Assembly (NCBI GenBank): GCA_021832495.1
Contig: JAKBKR010000002.1
Span: 1 to 29,700 of the forward strand
Reading direction: 5' to 3'
DNA length: 29,700 nt
From: a bacterium
Lineage (GTDB): Archaea > Thermoplasmatota > Thermoplasmata > Lutacidiplasmatales > UBA184
Shown piece after piece: positions 1 through 8,033 of the stretch (position 1 is its first letter; the number at the start of each line of letters is the position of its first letter). The position numbers and the translations under genes were made by a program. Under the pieces are notes generated by a model. The model was not told where the DNA came from and did not search any database. It saw only the letters and a program-made list of their open reading frames with translations.

Positions 1-900
1 CAGTCCATCGTAATCCATCGGCTCCGGGAGTCCGTGGGCGTCCTGCGGGTCTTCCCACAGGGTGAGGTGGGGAGCGATCGTCTCACGATCCCGCCACTCC
101 GAAAGGAAGCTCGACCCTTCCTCGACCGAGAATGCGCCCAGGCCACCCATCGAGAGCATGTTCATGAGCTCCGCAATGGCCGGAGCGCCAAAGACCACAT
201 CATATGATCCCGGGGGAAGGGGAACCACCTTCCTTCGGGGGATCCTTTCAAGGGCCCGGTGAGCGATCTCCGGAAGGGACACCCCGTGGGGATCGGATGA
301 GGCGCCTTCCGCCCACCCCGAAACCGGGGGGTCCACCGACAGGTCCTCGACAAGTAGCGAACCCTGATAGATGTTCCGGGTGGCGACCCTATGGCGCCCG
401 GATGAGTTCCCAACGGACAGTGTAACCTGCCCTGCGTTGTAGACCCCGGCCACCCGGGAGGTCGGAAACTCACGAGCTACGGTCCCGAGGGCTTCGGCTG
501 CGCTGCGAGCCGCGGACTCGGCAATCTGACCCAGGTCCACCGCCGCTAAGCCGGTTTCGTGGACCTCCTCGGGTCCGGGACCTGGAAATGCGGTGAGCGC
601 CACCGGCTCTTGCGAACTCCGGGCCATGGCTTCCGCCGAGTCCACCAACGTCTTGATGCCCCCCTCAGAAAGGTCTGTCGTGGTCGCCAGCCCCATCAGG
701 TTCCCTGGGACGATGACGCGGAAGGAAACGTACTCCTTCACCTCGTGAATGGGCTGATAGATCTGCGAATTGGCGAGACGAAGGGTCAACCACCGCTCTG
801 TCATGTGCCGTACGTCGGCGGGATGGGAGGTACGTGCGAGGATGCGGGAAACCACCGGGTCCCAGGGGGATCCCTCCGCTCCAGGTTCCTCCCGCGTCAT
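1..900 (-). CDS. TldE/PmbA-family protein, C-terminus beyond left edge
   Basis: The minus frame opens with ATG at 898-900, inside the stop of tldD (ATGA overlap), and stays open for 300 codons to base 1, so the 3' end lies outside the window. The visible part reads as the TldD/PmbA fold: a region starting near residue 100 with alternating Ala-rich helices, then strands such as SRVAGVYNAGQVTLS, and a segment KVVPLPPGSYDVVFGAPA that matches the family's 'pGxydvvl.p.a' strand. No HExxxH metal motif appears, as expected for TldE, the non-metal partner. In bacteria TldD and TldE form a heterodimeric metalloprotease that cleaves unfolded peptides; in archaea the substrate is unknown. The overlap with tldD supports a 1:1 co-translated pair. 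The family call is firm; the biological role is not known. Confidence 0.85.
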   Translation of the reverse strand, partial: MTREEPGAEGSPWDPVVSRILARTSHPADVRHMTERWLTLRLANSQIYQPIHEVKEYVSFRVIVPGNLMGLATTTDLSEGGIKTLVDSAEAMARSSQEPVALTAFPGPGPEEVHETGLAAVDLGQIAESAARSAAEALGTVAREFPTSRVAGVYNAGQVTLSVGNSSGRHRVATRNIYQGSLLVEDLSVDPPVSGWAEGASSDPHGVSLPEIAHRALERIPRRKVVPLPPGSYDVVFGAPAIAELMNMLSMGGLGAFSVEEGSSFLSEWRDRETIAPHLTLWEDPQDAHGLPEPMDYDGL

Positions 901-2354
901 CCGCCGGTGCCTCCGATGCGCACGTGACGGAACAGACCGAGCGGTGCCCCGTGGGCCACGCGCATCGTCTGGGTGGGTTGGCCCTTCCCGCAGTTCGGGA
1001 GCCCCCACACATGGTAGGTATCCTTGTTCCCGAGGGCTTCCAGCGAGCCCCAGAACTCAGGTGTGATGCCCGAATAGATCGGGTTTCGGACTAGGGTGGT
1101 GAGCTCCCCATGCTCGATCCTCCGCCCCACCTCGGTGCCGAACTGGAAGTTAAGGCGCTTATCGTCGATGGACCAGGAGACGTTCGTCTCCATGTAGATG
1201 CCGTCCTTGACCTCGGAGATCAGCTCATCCCGCCCATGGTCGCCCGGAAGGAGGTTCACGTTCGTCATGCGGATGATGGGCATGCGGAGGGGCCCGTCCC
1301 CGCGAACCGTTCCGCCACTCGAAGGAAGCCCTTGACGGGCCGCCATCTCGCGCGAGCTCAGGAAGCCGGAGAGTATGCCGTTCCGGACGATGTCTACACG
1401 CCGGGCTGGGACGCCCTCGTCATCCCATCCGAACGAACCCATCGCTCCCGGGACTGTGGCGTCGGCCACGATGTTCATGACCGGAGACCCGTACCGCAAT
1501 TTCCGGATGTCCCCGGGCCGCACGAAGCTCGTCCCGGCGAACCCCGCTTCATAGCCAAAGACCCGATCGAGTTCCGTTGCATGTCCGACGGACTCGTGGA
1601 CCTGGAGCGACAGCTGGTCGCTCGATAGCACGAGGTCCATTGTTCCACTGGGGGCTGTGGGCGCCGACAGCAAGGCAACGGCATCTTTGCCGACCCGTCC
1701 GGCCTGCCTTGGAAGGTCGAGACCCCGGATGAACTCAAAACCCCCCTGCGCAAAGTCTCCACCGAAACTGTTCGGGTACGATCGACGCTGAGACTCCCCT
1801 TGCGTGTGCGCCACCGCACTGATCCCGCCTCCCACGTGCGTGATCGCGGAACGATAGCTTGCGCCTTCGGAGGATGCGTACAGCTTCTCCTCGTGCCAGA
1901 CCGTCATCTCGGCCTTGCCTGACTTGACCTCCGGGGCCACATGCAGCGCCGCCTCGGCCTCCGAAATGATCCGGATCTTCTCCTCAAGTGGAACGGCAAA
2001 GGGGTCTTCGCGCACGCGCGTCTCGTATGTACCCCCATGGGGCAGATCGTTCTCGAGAGCGAATGGCACCTCCGCATCCGCCATCCCCGTGCGCCGGGAG
2101 AGCCGCACCGCCCATTCGGCTGTTTCCCGGATAGAGGCCCGGTCCAAGCGGGTGGTGGAGGCAAACCCCCAACCTCCTCGGCCAAGAACCCGGATGCCGA
2201 ACCCCGGCTCATCCCCGGTGCTCAGGACCTCCGGAGTACCATTACGGATGGAGAGGTACTCCAGCCTATTATGAAGGAAGAGCCGGGCATCGGTGAAACG
2301 GGCGCCCGATCGGGACGCGGTGTCGAGGGCTTCCTGGAGCAGATCTTCCGACAC
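897..2354 (-). CDS. tldD: TldD family zinc metalloprotease subunit
   Basis: A full-length protein of 485 residues, the usual size for TldD. The metal motif HESVGH lies at residues 253-258 and is followed by an acidic residue (ELDR), matching the family's HExxxH...D pattern. The C-terminal GLPNCGKGQP stretch with its cysteine is also typical of TldD. Its partner TldE follows with a 4-base ATGA overlap at 897-900, so both are made from one transcript. The start is GTG at 2352-2354; the bases before it contain GAGGCG, a weak Shine-Dalgarno match, so the start is plausible but not certain. TldD/TldE acts as a cytoplasmic protease heterodimer in bacteria, processing peptides such as microcins and antitoxins. 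In archaea the pair is widespread and its substrate is unknown. Confidence 0.93.
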   Translation of the reverse strand: MSEDLLQEALDTASRSGARFTDARLFLHNRLEYLSIRNGTPEVLSTGDEPGFGIRVLGRGGWGFASTTRLDRASIRETAEWAVRLSRRTGMADAEVPFALENDLPHGGTYETRVREDPFAVPLEEKIRIISEAEAALHVAPEVKSGKAEMTVWHEEKLYASSEGASYRSAITHVGGGISAVAHTQGESQRRSYPNSFGGDFAQGGFEFIRGLDLPRQAGRVGKDAVALLSAPTAPSGTMDLVLSSDQLSLQVHESVGHATELDRVFGYEAGFAGTSFVRPGDIRKLRYGSPVMNIVADATVPGAMGSFGWDDEGVPARRVDIVRNGILSGFLSSREMAARQGLPSSGGTVRGDGPLRMPIIRMTNVNLLPGDHGRDELISEVKDGIYMETNVSWSIDDKRLNFQFGTEVGRRIEHGELTTLVRNPIYSGITPEFWGSLEALGNKDTYHVWGLPNCGKGQPTQTMRVAHGAPLGLFRHVRIGGTGG

Positions 2355-2431
2355 GCAGCGCCTCTTCGGTCCCCCAAGAACCCGTGGGAGGAAAAAGGTA
2401 GCGATGAGGGACGGGGCCTATCTCAGCCGGG

Positions 2432-2857
2432 TCAGTCCAGCCGCACGAGCTGCGCAACGATCTCGCGCGTCCGGGGCCGTACATCGAGTTCGATGAGCAC
2501 GACCTGCTGCCACGTTCCCAAGCTGAGACGCCCATCCTCGACTGGGATCGAAATGCTTGGACCGATGATGGAGGCCCAGATGTGGGATGGGGCGTTGTCG
2601 TCGCCACCGGTCTCCGAATGGAGGTACGTTCGCCCTGCGGGAACCAGCTCGTCCAGAATCGAACCCAGGTCTTGGATCAGCCCCTTCTCGTTCTCAATCG
2701 TTGTTAGCGCGGCGGTCGACCCCAAAACGAAGAGATGGAGGATACCTTCGCGGACCCCGGTTTCCCGCACCCACTGGCCCACCATGGCACCCAGCTCCAC
2801 CACGTCCTTCTGACCTCGTGTGGCCACTTGGAATCGCCGCGAACTCTTCTCCACCAT
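2432..2857 (-). CDS. YjbQ/UPF0047 family protein
   Basis: A single-domain protein of 141 residues, the normal length for the UPF0047/YjbQ family (TIGR00149, sometimes described as secondary thiamine-phosphate synthase enzyme). The family's central block is clear: LFVLGSTAALTTIENE, then HSETGGDDNAPSHIWASIIG, then SISIPVEDGRLSLGTWQQVV and a closing ELDVRPRTREI. The conserved HS, the GDDNAPSH run and the LGTWQ strand form the putative active site of this trimeric fold. It lies 77 bases upstream of tldD on the same strand and may be co-transcribed with it. The ATG at 2855-2857 is 25-30 bases downstream of a weak TATA-like CTTTACTC, fitting a leaderless message. The reaction in archaea is unproven. 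Confidence 0.92.
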   Translation of the reverse strand: MVEKSSRRFQVATRGQKDVVELGAMVGQWVRETGVREGILHLFVLGSTAALTTIENEKGLIQDLGSILDELVPAGRTYLHSETGGDDNAPSHIWASIIGPSISIPVEDGRLSLGTWQQVVLIELDVRPRTREIVAQLVRLD

Positions 2858-2879
2858 GCGAGCCCGTCAAGTGTCTAAG

Positions 2880-2887
2880 AGTAAAGA
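2880..2887 (-). promoter_or_regulatory. possible box A promoter for the YjbQ gene
   Basis: Read on the minus strand the sequence is CTTTACTC, 23-30 bases before the ATG at 2857. The spacing suits an archaeal TATA box driving a leaderless transcript, but the match to TTTAWA is imperfect. Confidence 0.35.
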
Positions 2888-3198
2888 CGTACTGTAGGGA
2901 TACAAGAACTCTCCCTTCAGTTCCCGAAGTTTGACCTAGGGTGGTCCGGCGCGTATGCGATGGAACCGAAGGCATCCCTTCCCTCCAAGCTCAACTCTAT
3001 CCTCACTTTGGGCCGCGCCCCATCCCGAACCCACCTCTTTGGAATGATACGAACATTGGACAGGGTGCCAGCCCTCCTGCGGGCCTGCCCTAACCCTGGA
3101 ATTGCCGGATACGTATCTAGATGCGGGGTTGATGCGAGTGGGAAATGTCTCCACCAGAAATTGAGGAGGTCCGATGCCGACGCAAACGTGGTAAGCCC
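2888..3198. other. gene-poor intergenic region
   Basis: This stretch separates the divergent YjbQ and methyltransferase genes. Short reading frames exist on both strands (for example 2960-3208 plus and 2917-3225 minus), but none resembles a known family or has a convincing start signal. I see no tRNA, no clear C/D-box motif pair and no repeat. It may hold an unrecognised RNA or simply spacer. Confidence 0.5.
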
Positions 3199-3206
3199 TA
3201 TATATT
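3199..3206 (+). promoter_or_regulatory. TATA box of the methyltransferase gene
   Basis: TATATATT is a near-ideal archaeal box A. Transcription would begin around 3226-3232, so the ATG at 3241 is the first usable start. This rules out the longer in-frame reading that begins at 3145, upstream of the promoter. Confidence 0.7.
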
Positions 3207-3240
3207 GAGTGGGGAGGTGCGACACAGGCGCCAGTTTCTA

Positions 3241-3915
3241 ATGACGACCATGTCGGCTGCGCAAAGAGGCCGGATGCAACGGCAGAGGGAGTACTGGTCG
3301 GGCCGTTACCGGGAAGACCCCGACCTCTTCGGAAGCGATGAAAGTGAATTCGCGCACTGGGCCCTGGATATCATCGGGGTCGAACCCGTCGGTAGAAAGC
3401 TCTTGGAGCTCGGCGCCGGCAACGGGCGGGATATGCGCTTCTTCCATTCGGCAGGCTTTCAGGTCGAGGGCGTGGACTGCGCCGGGGATGAGCCCGCCCG
3501 AGCAAGGGCCGGGGCCATTACGTCGAACATCCAGTGCAAGGATGTCTTCGACTTTCTGCACGATCACGAAAGGGGATCCGCGGAGGTGATCTATTCCAAC
3601 CTGTTCTACAACATGGACTTCACGGAGGCAGATCATCGCGCCCTGTTCGCCGAAGCAGGACGCATCCTCAAACCCGGTGGATTCCACCTCTATTCGGTCC
3701 GTACCGTAAAGGACAACTGGTATGGAAGAGGAAAGTTGGTGCGCCGCGACACGTATGATTCGACACCGGACGGCACGGTGATGCACTTCTTCTCGGAAGC
3801 TTACGCCAACCGACTTCGCCGGGGAAGTTTCACACTCATCACCATGGAGGAACGCCTGAAGGGGAAAGGCGACTTTCCTATCGACGTCTACTACGTGGCG
3901 GAGCGGAAACCGTAA
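3241..3915 (+). CDS. class I SAM-dependent methyltransferase
   Basis: The protein has 224 residues from the ATG placed just after the TATA box at 3199. Motif I (LLELGAGNGRDMRFF, residues 54-68) binds S-adenosylmethionine in the Rossmann fold. An acidic strand-2 end follows (VEGVDCA), and the later AEVIYSNLFYNMDF and RILKPGGFHLYSVR segments are motifs IV/V and post-I of class I enzymes. The length is typical of small-molecule methyltransferases of the Methyltransf_11/25 type. The YSNLFYNMDF segment and the C-terminal FPIDVYYVAERKP resemble proteins annotated as generic methyltransferases, and the substrate cannot be told from sequence. A second in-frame ATG at 3250 is a possible alternative start. 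It is followed after about 125 bases by APS kinase on the same strand, but a link in function is not evident. Confidence 0.88.
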   Translation: MTTMSAAQRGRMQRQREYWSGRYREDPDLFGSDESEFAHWALDIIGVEPVGRKLLELGAGNGRDMRFFHSAGFQVEGVDCAGDEPARARAGAITSNIQCKDVFDFLHDHERGSAEVIYSNLFYNMDFTEADHRALFAEAGRILKPGGFHLYSVRTVKDNWYGRGKLVRRDTYDSTPDGTVMHFFSEAYANRLRRGSFTLITMEERLKGKGDFPIDVYYVAERKP

Positions 3916-4040
3916 CGAGTCCCGCCACTGTCCTGAGCATCCCGGGCCGAGGGGGTCCTCGTTCGCCAATATGCAACCCATCCGTTCCCGATGGGGAAGG
4001 CCAAGGTTGATGTGCCACCTCCCCATGCCGGGGACCACAC

Positions 4041-4634
4041 GTGGGGCAGATGGATCCGAACGGAGATTCGCACGGCGTCGTAGGTCCGGGTATCGACACC
4101 GACGGCGAGACGCGAGGCTACACACTGTGGCTTGAGGGACTTCCCGGATCCGGGAAATCCACCCTCGCACAGTTGCTCTCGGGCATCCTGCGCTCGAGCG
4201 GCCGGCATGTGGAACTCTTGGACGGGGATGAGGTCCGCCGGGGACTCTCCGCCGACCTCGGGTTCTCCCGGAAGGACCGGGAGACGCACGCCCATCGCGT
4301 CGGCTACGTGGCCAGCCTTCTCTCACGCAACGGGGTTGTCGCGATCGTCTCGCTCATCACCCCCTACGAAAGCTCGCGCCAGGACGTTCGCTCGATGATG
4401 CAGGATCGCCTCCTCGAGGTCTGGCTTCGATGTCCCCTTCGCGTCTGCGAACAGCGGGACCCGAAGGGCCTTTACAAGAAGGCGCGCGAGGGGAAGGTCA
4501 AGGGGTTGACCGGGGTCGACGATCCGTTCGAAGACCCTGCCGCCCCCGACCTCATCGTGGACACCGACACGCTCACCCCCGATGCCTGCATCTCCGCCAT
4601 CCTCACCGAGGTCCGGCGGCGGGGTCTGGGCTAG
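4041..4634 (+). CDS. cysC: adenylylsulfate (APS) kinase
   Basis: APS kinase transfers phosphate from ATP to adenylylsulfate to make PAPS, the activated sulfate donor. The Walker A loop GLPGSGKST is at residues 33-41, followed by the APS-binding DGDEVRRGLSADLGFSRKDR (61-80). ITPYESSRQDVR (106-117) corresponds to the family's SPYxxxR stretch, and the lid segment VCEQRDPKGLYKKAREG precedes the conserved LTGVDDPFEDP. At 197 residues it is a stand-alone kinase without a sulfurylase domain. The reading can start with GTG at 4041 or ATG at 4050; the latter gives 194 residues. The next gene, an epimerase, begins 16 bases after its stop, so the two are probably one operon. No ATP sulfurylase or PAPS reductase is in the window. 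That favours sulfation of a glycan or lipid over sulfate reduction, but this is inference. Confidence 0.93.
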   Translation: MGQMDPNGDSHGVVGPGIDTDGETRGYTLWLEGLPGSGKSTLAQLLSGILRSSGRHVELLDGDEVRRGLSADLGFSRKDRETHAHRVGYVASLLSRNGVVAIVSLITPYESSRQDVRSMMQDRLLEVWLRCPLRVCEQRDPKGLYKKAREGKVKGLTGVDDPFEDPAAPDLIVDTDTLTPDACISAILTEVRRRGLG

Positions 4635-4650
4635 GACGGCTCGTACAACG

Positions 4651-5706
4651 ATGAAGAAGGTTCTCGTCACCGGGGGTGCCGGTTTCATCGGGAGCCATCT
4701 CGTCGACACCCTGGTGAGGAACGGTTCCGAGGTGGTCGTGATCGATGACTTGCATCCCTCAGCCCACCGAGGAAGGCCCGACTACCTCAACCCCTCCGCC
4801 CGATACGTGTGGGCCAACGTCGGTGATGTGTCGACCTTGGATGAGACCCTCTCCGGTGTCGACACGGTCTACCATCTCGCCGCACTGCTCGGTATGGTGG
4901 AGAGCCAGCGAGACCCCGTCTCCTTCGTCCGGGACAATGGGCTGGCTACGGCCACCCTGCTCGACCGGGTGGGACGGATGTCGCGGCGGATCGAGCGGTT
5001 CGTGGTCGCTTCCTCGAATACGGTCTACGGAGAGGGGCCGGCCCAATGTGCCCGGTGTTCAACGGTGGTGCTGCCCGGCCTGAGGGACCCTATTGCCCTC
5101 GCAAAGAAACAATGGGAGGTGCTCTGTCCGCGGTGCCATGGCCCGGTCGAGCGGAAGGCTACGCCCGAAGAACACCCCCTACGGCCCGCCTCGGTCTATG
5201 GGCTCACCAAACGCGACCAGGAAGAGCTGAGCTTGCTCCTCTTGCCACCACAGGGGATCCCCACGATCGCCTTGCGCTTCTTCAACGTCTACGGCCCTCG
5301 GCAATCCCCCACCAACCCGTACGCCGGGGTCATCTCGATCTTCCGCGGAAAGCTTCTCGCTGGGGACCGCCCTCCCGTGTACGAGGACGGGATGCAGACC
5401 CGAGACTTCGTCTCCGTCCACGATGTCGTCTCCGCGCTCTTGCTATCGGGCACCCGGGATGGACTTTCTTCCCAGGCGATCAACGTGGGTTCGGGGGTCC
5501 CGACACCGGTCCTCAAGGTGGCCGAGGAGGTCATCCGGCTCTCCAAGCAGGACGTTGCGCCCCTCATACTTAACACGCACCGTTCGGTCGACATCCGTCA
5601 CTCTTTCGCCGACATCAGCCGGGCGAGATCGGTCCTCGGTTATGCGCCGAAGGTTTCGCTCGAGGAAGGACTTTCCGAGCTCTTCAGTGGATCCACTCCG
5701 GGATGA
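4651..5706 (+). CDS. zinc-ribbon NAD-dependent nucleotide-sugar epimerase
   Basis: An extended short-chain dehydrogenase of 351 residues acting on a nucleotide sugar in the cytoplasm. The NAD loop GGAGFIG is at residues 8-14, the serine segment ASSN near 121 and the catalytic YGLTK at 183-187. After the serine segment there is an insertion with two CxxC pairs (C133/C136 and C159/C162), probably a structural zinc ribbon. The same insertion and the flanking SVYGLTKRDQEEL and RFFNVYGPRQSPTNPYAG runs are what I recall from dTDP-L-rhamnose 4-epimerases of the WbiB type, so that is my best specific guess; other 4-epimerase activities remain possible. I chose ATG 4651 because it places the NAD loop at the usual distance from the N-terminus. 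Its last 23 bases overlap tail-to-tail with the convergent hydrolase gene. Confidence 0.9.
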   Translation: MKKVLVTGGAGFIGSHLVDTLVRNGSEVVVIDDLHPSAHRGRPDYLNPSARYVWANVGDVSTLDETLSGVDTVYHLAALLGMVESQRDPVSFVRDNGLATATLLDRVGRMSRRIERFVVASSNTVYGEGPAQCARCSTVVLPGLRDPIALAKKQWEVLCPRCHGPVERKATPEEHPLRPASVYGLTKRDQEELSLLLLPPQGIPTIALRFFNVYGPRQSPTNPYAGVISIFRGKLLAGDRPPVYEDGMQTRDFVSVHDVVSALLLSGTRDGLSSQAINVGSGVPTPVLKVAEEVIRLSKQDVAPLILNTHRSVDIRHSFADISRARSVLGYAPKVSLEEGLSELFSGSTPG

Positions 5707-7069
5707 TCGTACCCTGCATCGAGGGATCCGGCCGCTGGCCCAGCATCGAGAGCAGGGTGGGGGCTACATCCAGTATCGAACGCTCGGGTCCCGGGCCGCG
5801 GGTTGCCGTACCCGTCATCACATAGATCCCGTTCCAATCGTGGACGGCGTCGTCCGGGCCCGTGTCGTTCTCCGCGAAGAAGAGGTTGTGATGACCCACG
5901 GTCCCCGAAGCCCTCCAATCAAGGTTGCCGAAGTAGGCCGTGAGGTCCGGTGCGTCTCCATGGACCTCCCGGTAAAGCTTGTCCGGTGGAAAGACCTCGA
6001 CTGGGAAGGGAAGTCCCTCGGGAGTCCGCAGGCTCGATAGCTTGCTCGTGATCTCCCGGACCAGGCCCTCCACCTCGGTTTCTTTGACGATCCCGGAAGC
6101 TTCCCGCCCGCGGAGATTGAGGAATATCCTCGAGTAGTATCCACCGGTCGCCCAGGCCCGGGTCGACGACCAACGGACACCGGCCTTGTCCAAAGGAGTG
6201 CCCGCAGGGGGAGTGCCCGGGATGTCCAGGAATCCCAGGCGGCGTAGCCATTCGTTGATGGCGAAGCAACCTTGCATGCTCTTCGTACCATGATCGCTCG
6301 CCACGAGGATGCGGGCATCCCGGGGGAGGACCGCCAAGAGCTCTCCCACTTCGCGATCGAGCATTGAGTAGTATCGTTCCGCCTCCTTTTCGAATTCGTT
6401 CCCCGGCCGATACCCTGGATGGGAGGGGTTGAAGAACTTCCAGAAGGCGTGATGGAATCGGTCCGGTCCGATGTCGTGCACTGCGAAAAAGTCCCATGGT
6501 TCTTGCTTCCACACGTACCGAGCTAGCGCCCATCGCTGCCGGGTGAGGCGCCAGATGTCGGCGAGGGTCGTCTTCCGGTCTTCCTTTCGAAACGGGACGT
6601 CGAACAGGAGCGGTTCGCCGAGTGCCTTCTCGATCGGTCCTTTCATCTCCGGTGGAAAAACCGAGTCTGGGACCCCGTCCGGAGTCAGGAAATCCCCAGT
6701 GGAGATCCCGTTCACCCGAGGGGCGGGATACGCGGGCGGCATCCCCAGCACGGCGACCCGGCCCCCGGCTTTGGAGAACGTGGACCATATCGGAGGGCGG
6801 AGCAAATGGGAGGGAGTGGGAACATAGCCCCCCGAATATGTGCCCACTTTCCGCTGGTGGATGCCATAGATCCCAAGGGTCCCCGGGTCTACCCCGGTGA
6901 ACATGACAGCCCAAGCTGGGATCGTGATGGGGGGGTGACAGGTGTGGAGCGGACCGTATGTGCTCCGCTCAAGCAAGGCCTGCATGTGGGGCATGACCCC
7001 AAGAAAACGTTCGAAGATCAGGCTCGGTGGAATCGAGTCGAGTCCGAGCACGATCACCGGTCTCGCCAT
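5684..7069 (-). CDS. alkaline-phosphatase-superfamily phosphodiesterase/phosphohydrolase
   Basis: A protein of 461 residues of the type I phosphodiesterase/nucleotide pyrophosphatase family, closest by eye to COG3379 (predicted AP-superfamily phosphohydrolase or phosphomutase). Metal ligands and nucleophile line up as in the superfamily: D11 in VLGLDS, the probable nucleophile T49 in PPITIPAW, D199/D203/H206-207 in HDIGPDRFHHAFW, D259-H260 in ASDHGT, and a late His in TVGHHNLFF. No signal peptide is visible, so it is probably cytoplasmic. The glycosyltransferase gene ends only 6 bases before its start, so both are one operon. Related genes often accompany glycan clusters in archaea, but the substrate is unknown; a sulfatase-like role near APS kinase cannot be excluded. 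Confidence 0.88.
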   Translation of the reverse strand: MARPVIVLGLDSIPPSLIFERFLGVMPHMQALLERSTYGPLHTCHPPITIPAWAVMFTGVDPGTLGIYGIHQRKVGTYSGGYVPTPSHLLRPPIWSTFSKAGGRVAVLGMPPAYPAPRVNGISTGDFLTPDGVPDSVFPPEMKGPIEKALGEPLLFDVPFRKEDRKTTLADIWRLTRQRWALARYVWKQEPWDFFAVHDIGPDRFHHAFWKFFNPSHPGYRPGNEFEKEAERYYSMLDREVGELLAVLPRDARILVASDHGTKSMQGCFAINEWLRRLGFLDIPGTPPAGTPLDKAGVRWSSTRAWATGGYYSRIFLNLRGREASGIVKETEVEGLVREITSKLSSLRTPEGLPFPVEVFPPDKLYREVHGDAPDLTAYFGNLDWRASGTVGHHNLFFAENDTGPDDAVHDWNGIYVMTGTATRGPGPERSILDVAPTLLSMLGQRPDPSMQGTIIPEWIH

Positions 7070-7075
7070 GGGGGA

Positions 7076-7879
7076 TCAGCGGACGGTGTTCTGTGAGACA
7101 GCGGTTGGCACGGAGGTGGTTTTCTCCGAGGCGAGGGAGAGCTCCCTCAGGAGCCGGAGGAATCCCACCCCTTGGTGGACGACAAGGCGGCCAAGGGACC
7201 CCGGTGCGAAGACCCGGCTGTGGGAGTCGAACCGGGGTTGGTGATGGATGGGGATCTCGATCCAATGATAGCCGGCCCGGGCCCAACGCACCATGAACTC
7301 GGACCAGAAACTGCCGTTCATATAGTGTACCCGGCGAGCGATCTCCTTCGCCGGTCCGGAGGGGATGAGTTTGAGGGAGCTCGTGATGTCCTTCATCCGG
7401 AGGTCAAAGCCGATGCGGTTCATCGTCTGGAACAGGATGGAAATGAATATCCGGACGAAAGGGTCTGCCCGGCGTACCCGCCACCCTGAGAACAGGGTCA
7501 GGGGGTCCCGAGGCAGATTGAGGAACCGGCGTACGTCCTCAGGATCGTACTGGGCGTCCGCATCCACGAACAACAGCCATGGGGTCTGGGCCTGTTGGAT
7601 ACCGTGGGCAAGGGCACCCCCGAAGCCGAGGGATCTAGGGTGGCGGATGAAGGTGAGCGGGATTTCTTTCGATAGGGAATCCAGCACCGTAGGCGTATCG
7701 TCCGTGCTCGCGTCGTCGAGGACAAGGAATTCCAGACGGGAATTGCGGGGACGCATCGCCCAGATGCCGGTGAGCACGGAACCGAGCAGCCTCACCTCGT
7801 TGCGGGAAGGGATGATGACCGTAGTGTCCAGATTGGAGGCTTCCCCAGCGACCGAGCTCTCCTTGGATTCCAATCGCAC
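7076..7879 (-). CDS. glycosyltransferase family 2, dolichyl-phosphate sugar synthase type
   Basis: A soluble GT-A fold protein of 267 residues. The N-terminal nucleotide-binding strand TVIIPSRNE (20-28) is followed by the family's LEFLVLDDASTDDT block (49-62) and the metal-binding VDADAQYDP (105-113). A long amphipathic stretch (IFISILFQTMNRIGFDLRMKD) replaces the C-terminal membrane helices seen in some relatives. This layout is like DPM1/polyprenyl-phosphate mannosyltransferase enzymes, which load a sugar onto dolichyl phosphate at the inner membrane face. It is the first gene of a two-gene unit with the phosphodiesterase. The start is GTG at 7877-7879, with TTTTTATCC centred about 36 bases upstream as box A and a G-rich GGTGGGGG before the start. 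Substrate specificity cannot be read from sequence. Confidence 0.9.
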   Translation of the reverse strand: MRLESKESSVAGEASNLDTTVIIPSRNEVRLLGSVLTGIWAMRPRNSRLEFLVLDDASTDDTPTVLDSLSKEIPLTFIRHPRSLGFGGALAHGIQQAQTPWLLFVDADAQYDPEDVRRFLNLPRDPLTLFSGWRVRRADPFVRIFISILFQTMNRIGFDLRMKDITSSLKLIPSGPAKEIARRVHYMNGSFWSEFMVRWARAGYHWIEIPIHHQPRFDSHSRVFAPGSLGRLVVHQGVGFLRLLRELSLASEKTTSVPTAVSQNTVR

Positions 7880-7910
7880 GTCCTACCCCCACCTATGCTA
7901 TGGGTTCTCA

Positions 7911-7920
7911 GGATAAAAAG
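7911..7920 (-). promoter_or_regulatory. TATA box of the glycosyltransferase-phosphodiesterase unit
   Basis: On the minus strand this reads CTTTTTATCC, about 32-41 bases before the GTG start at 7879, a good archaeal box A position with a short leader. Confidence 0.55.
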
Positions 7921-8033
7921 TCTCTTCCGTTCGACAGGGCACTACCAGCGCGGATTCACCCAACGCACTGGCGAAGAGACTCGCACCTTTGGGGATGCTA
8001 AATTCGGACCAAAGGTTTCCCAAGGACCACAGA

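Noticed and set aside
3120..3190. Possible C/D-box small RNA (TTGATGC on plus strand)
   Set aside because: The C-box match is partial and no proper CTGA D box sits at the expected distance.
3238..4326. Minus-strand reading frame of 362 codons across the methyltransferase and APS kinase
   Set aside because: Arg/Gly/Pro-rich, no domain, and opposes two genes with clear motifs.
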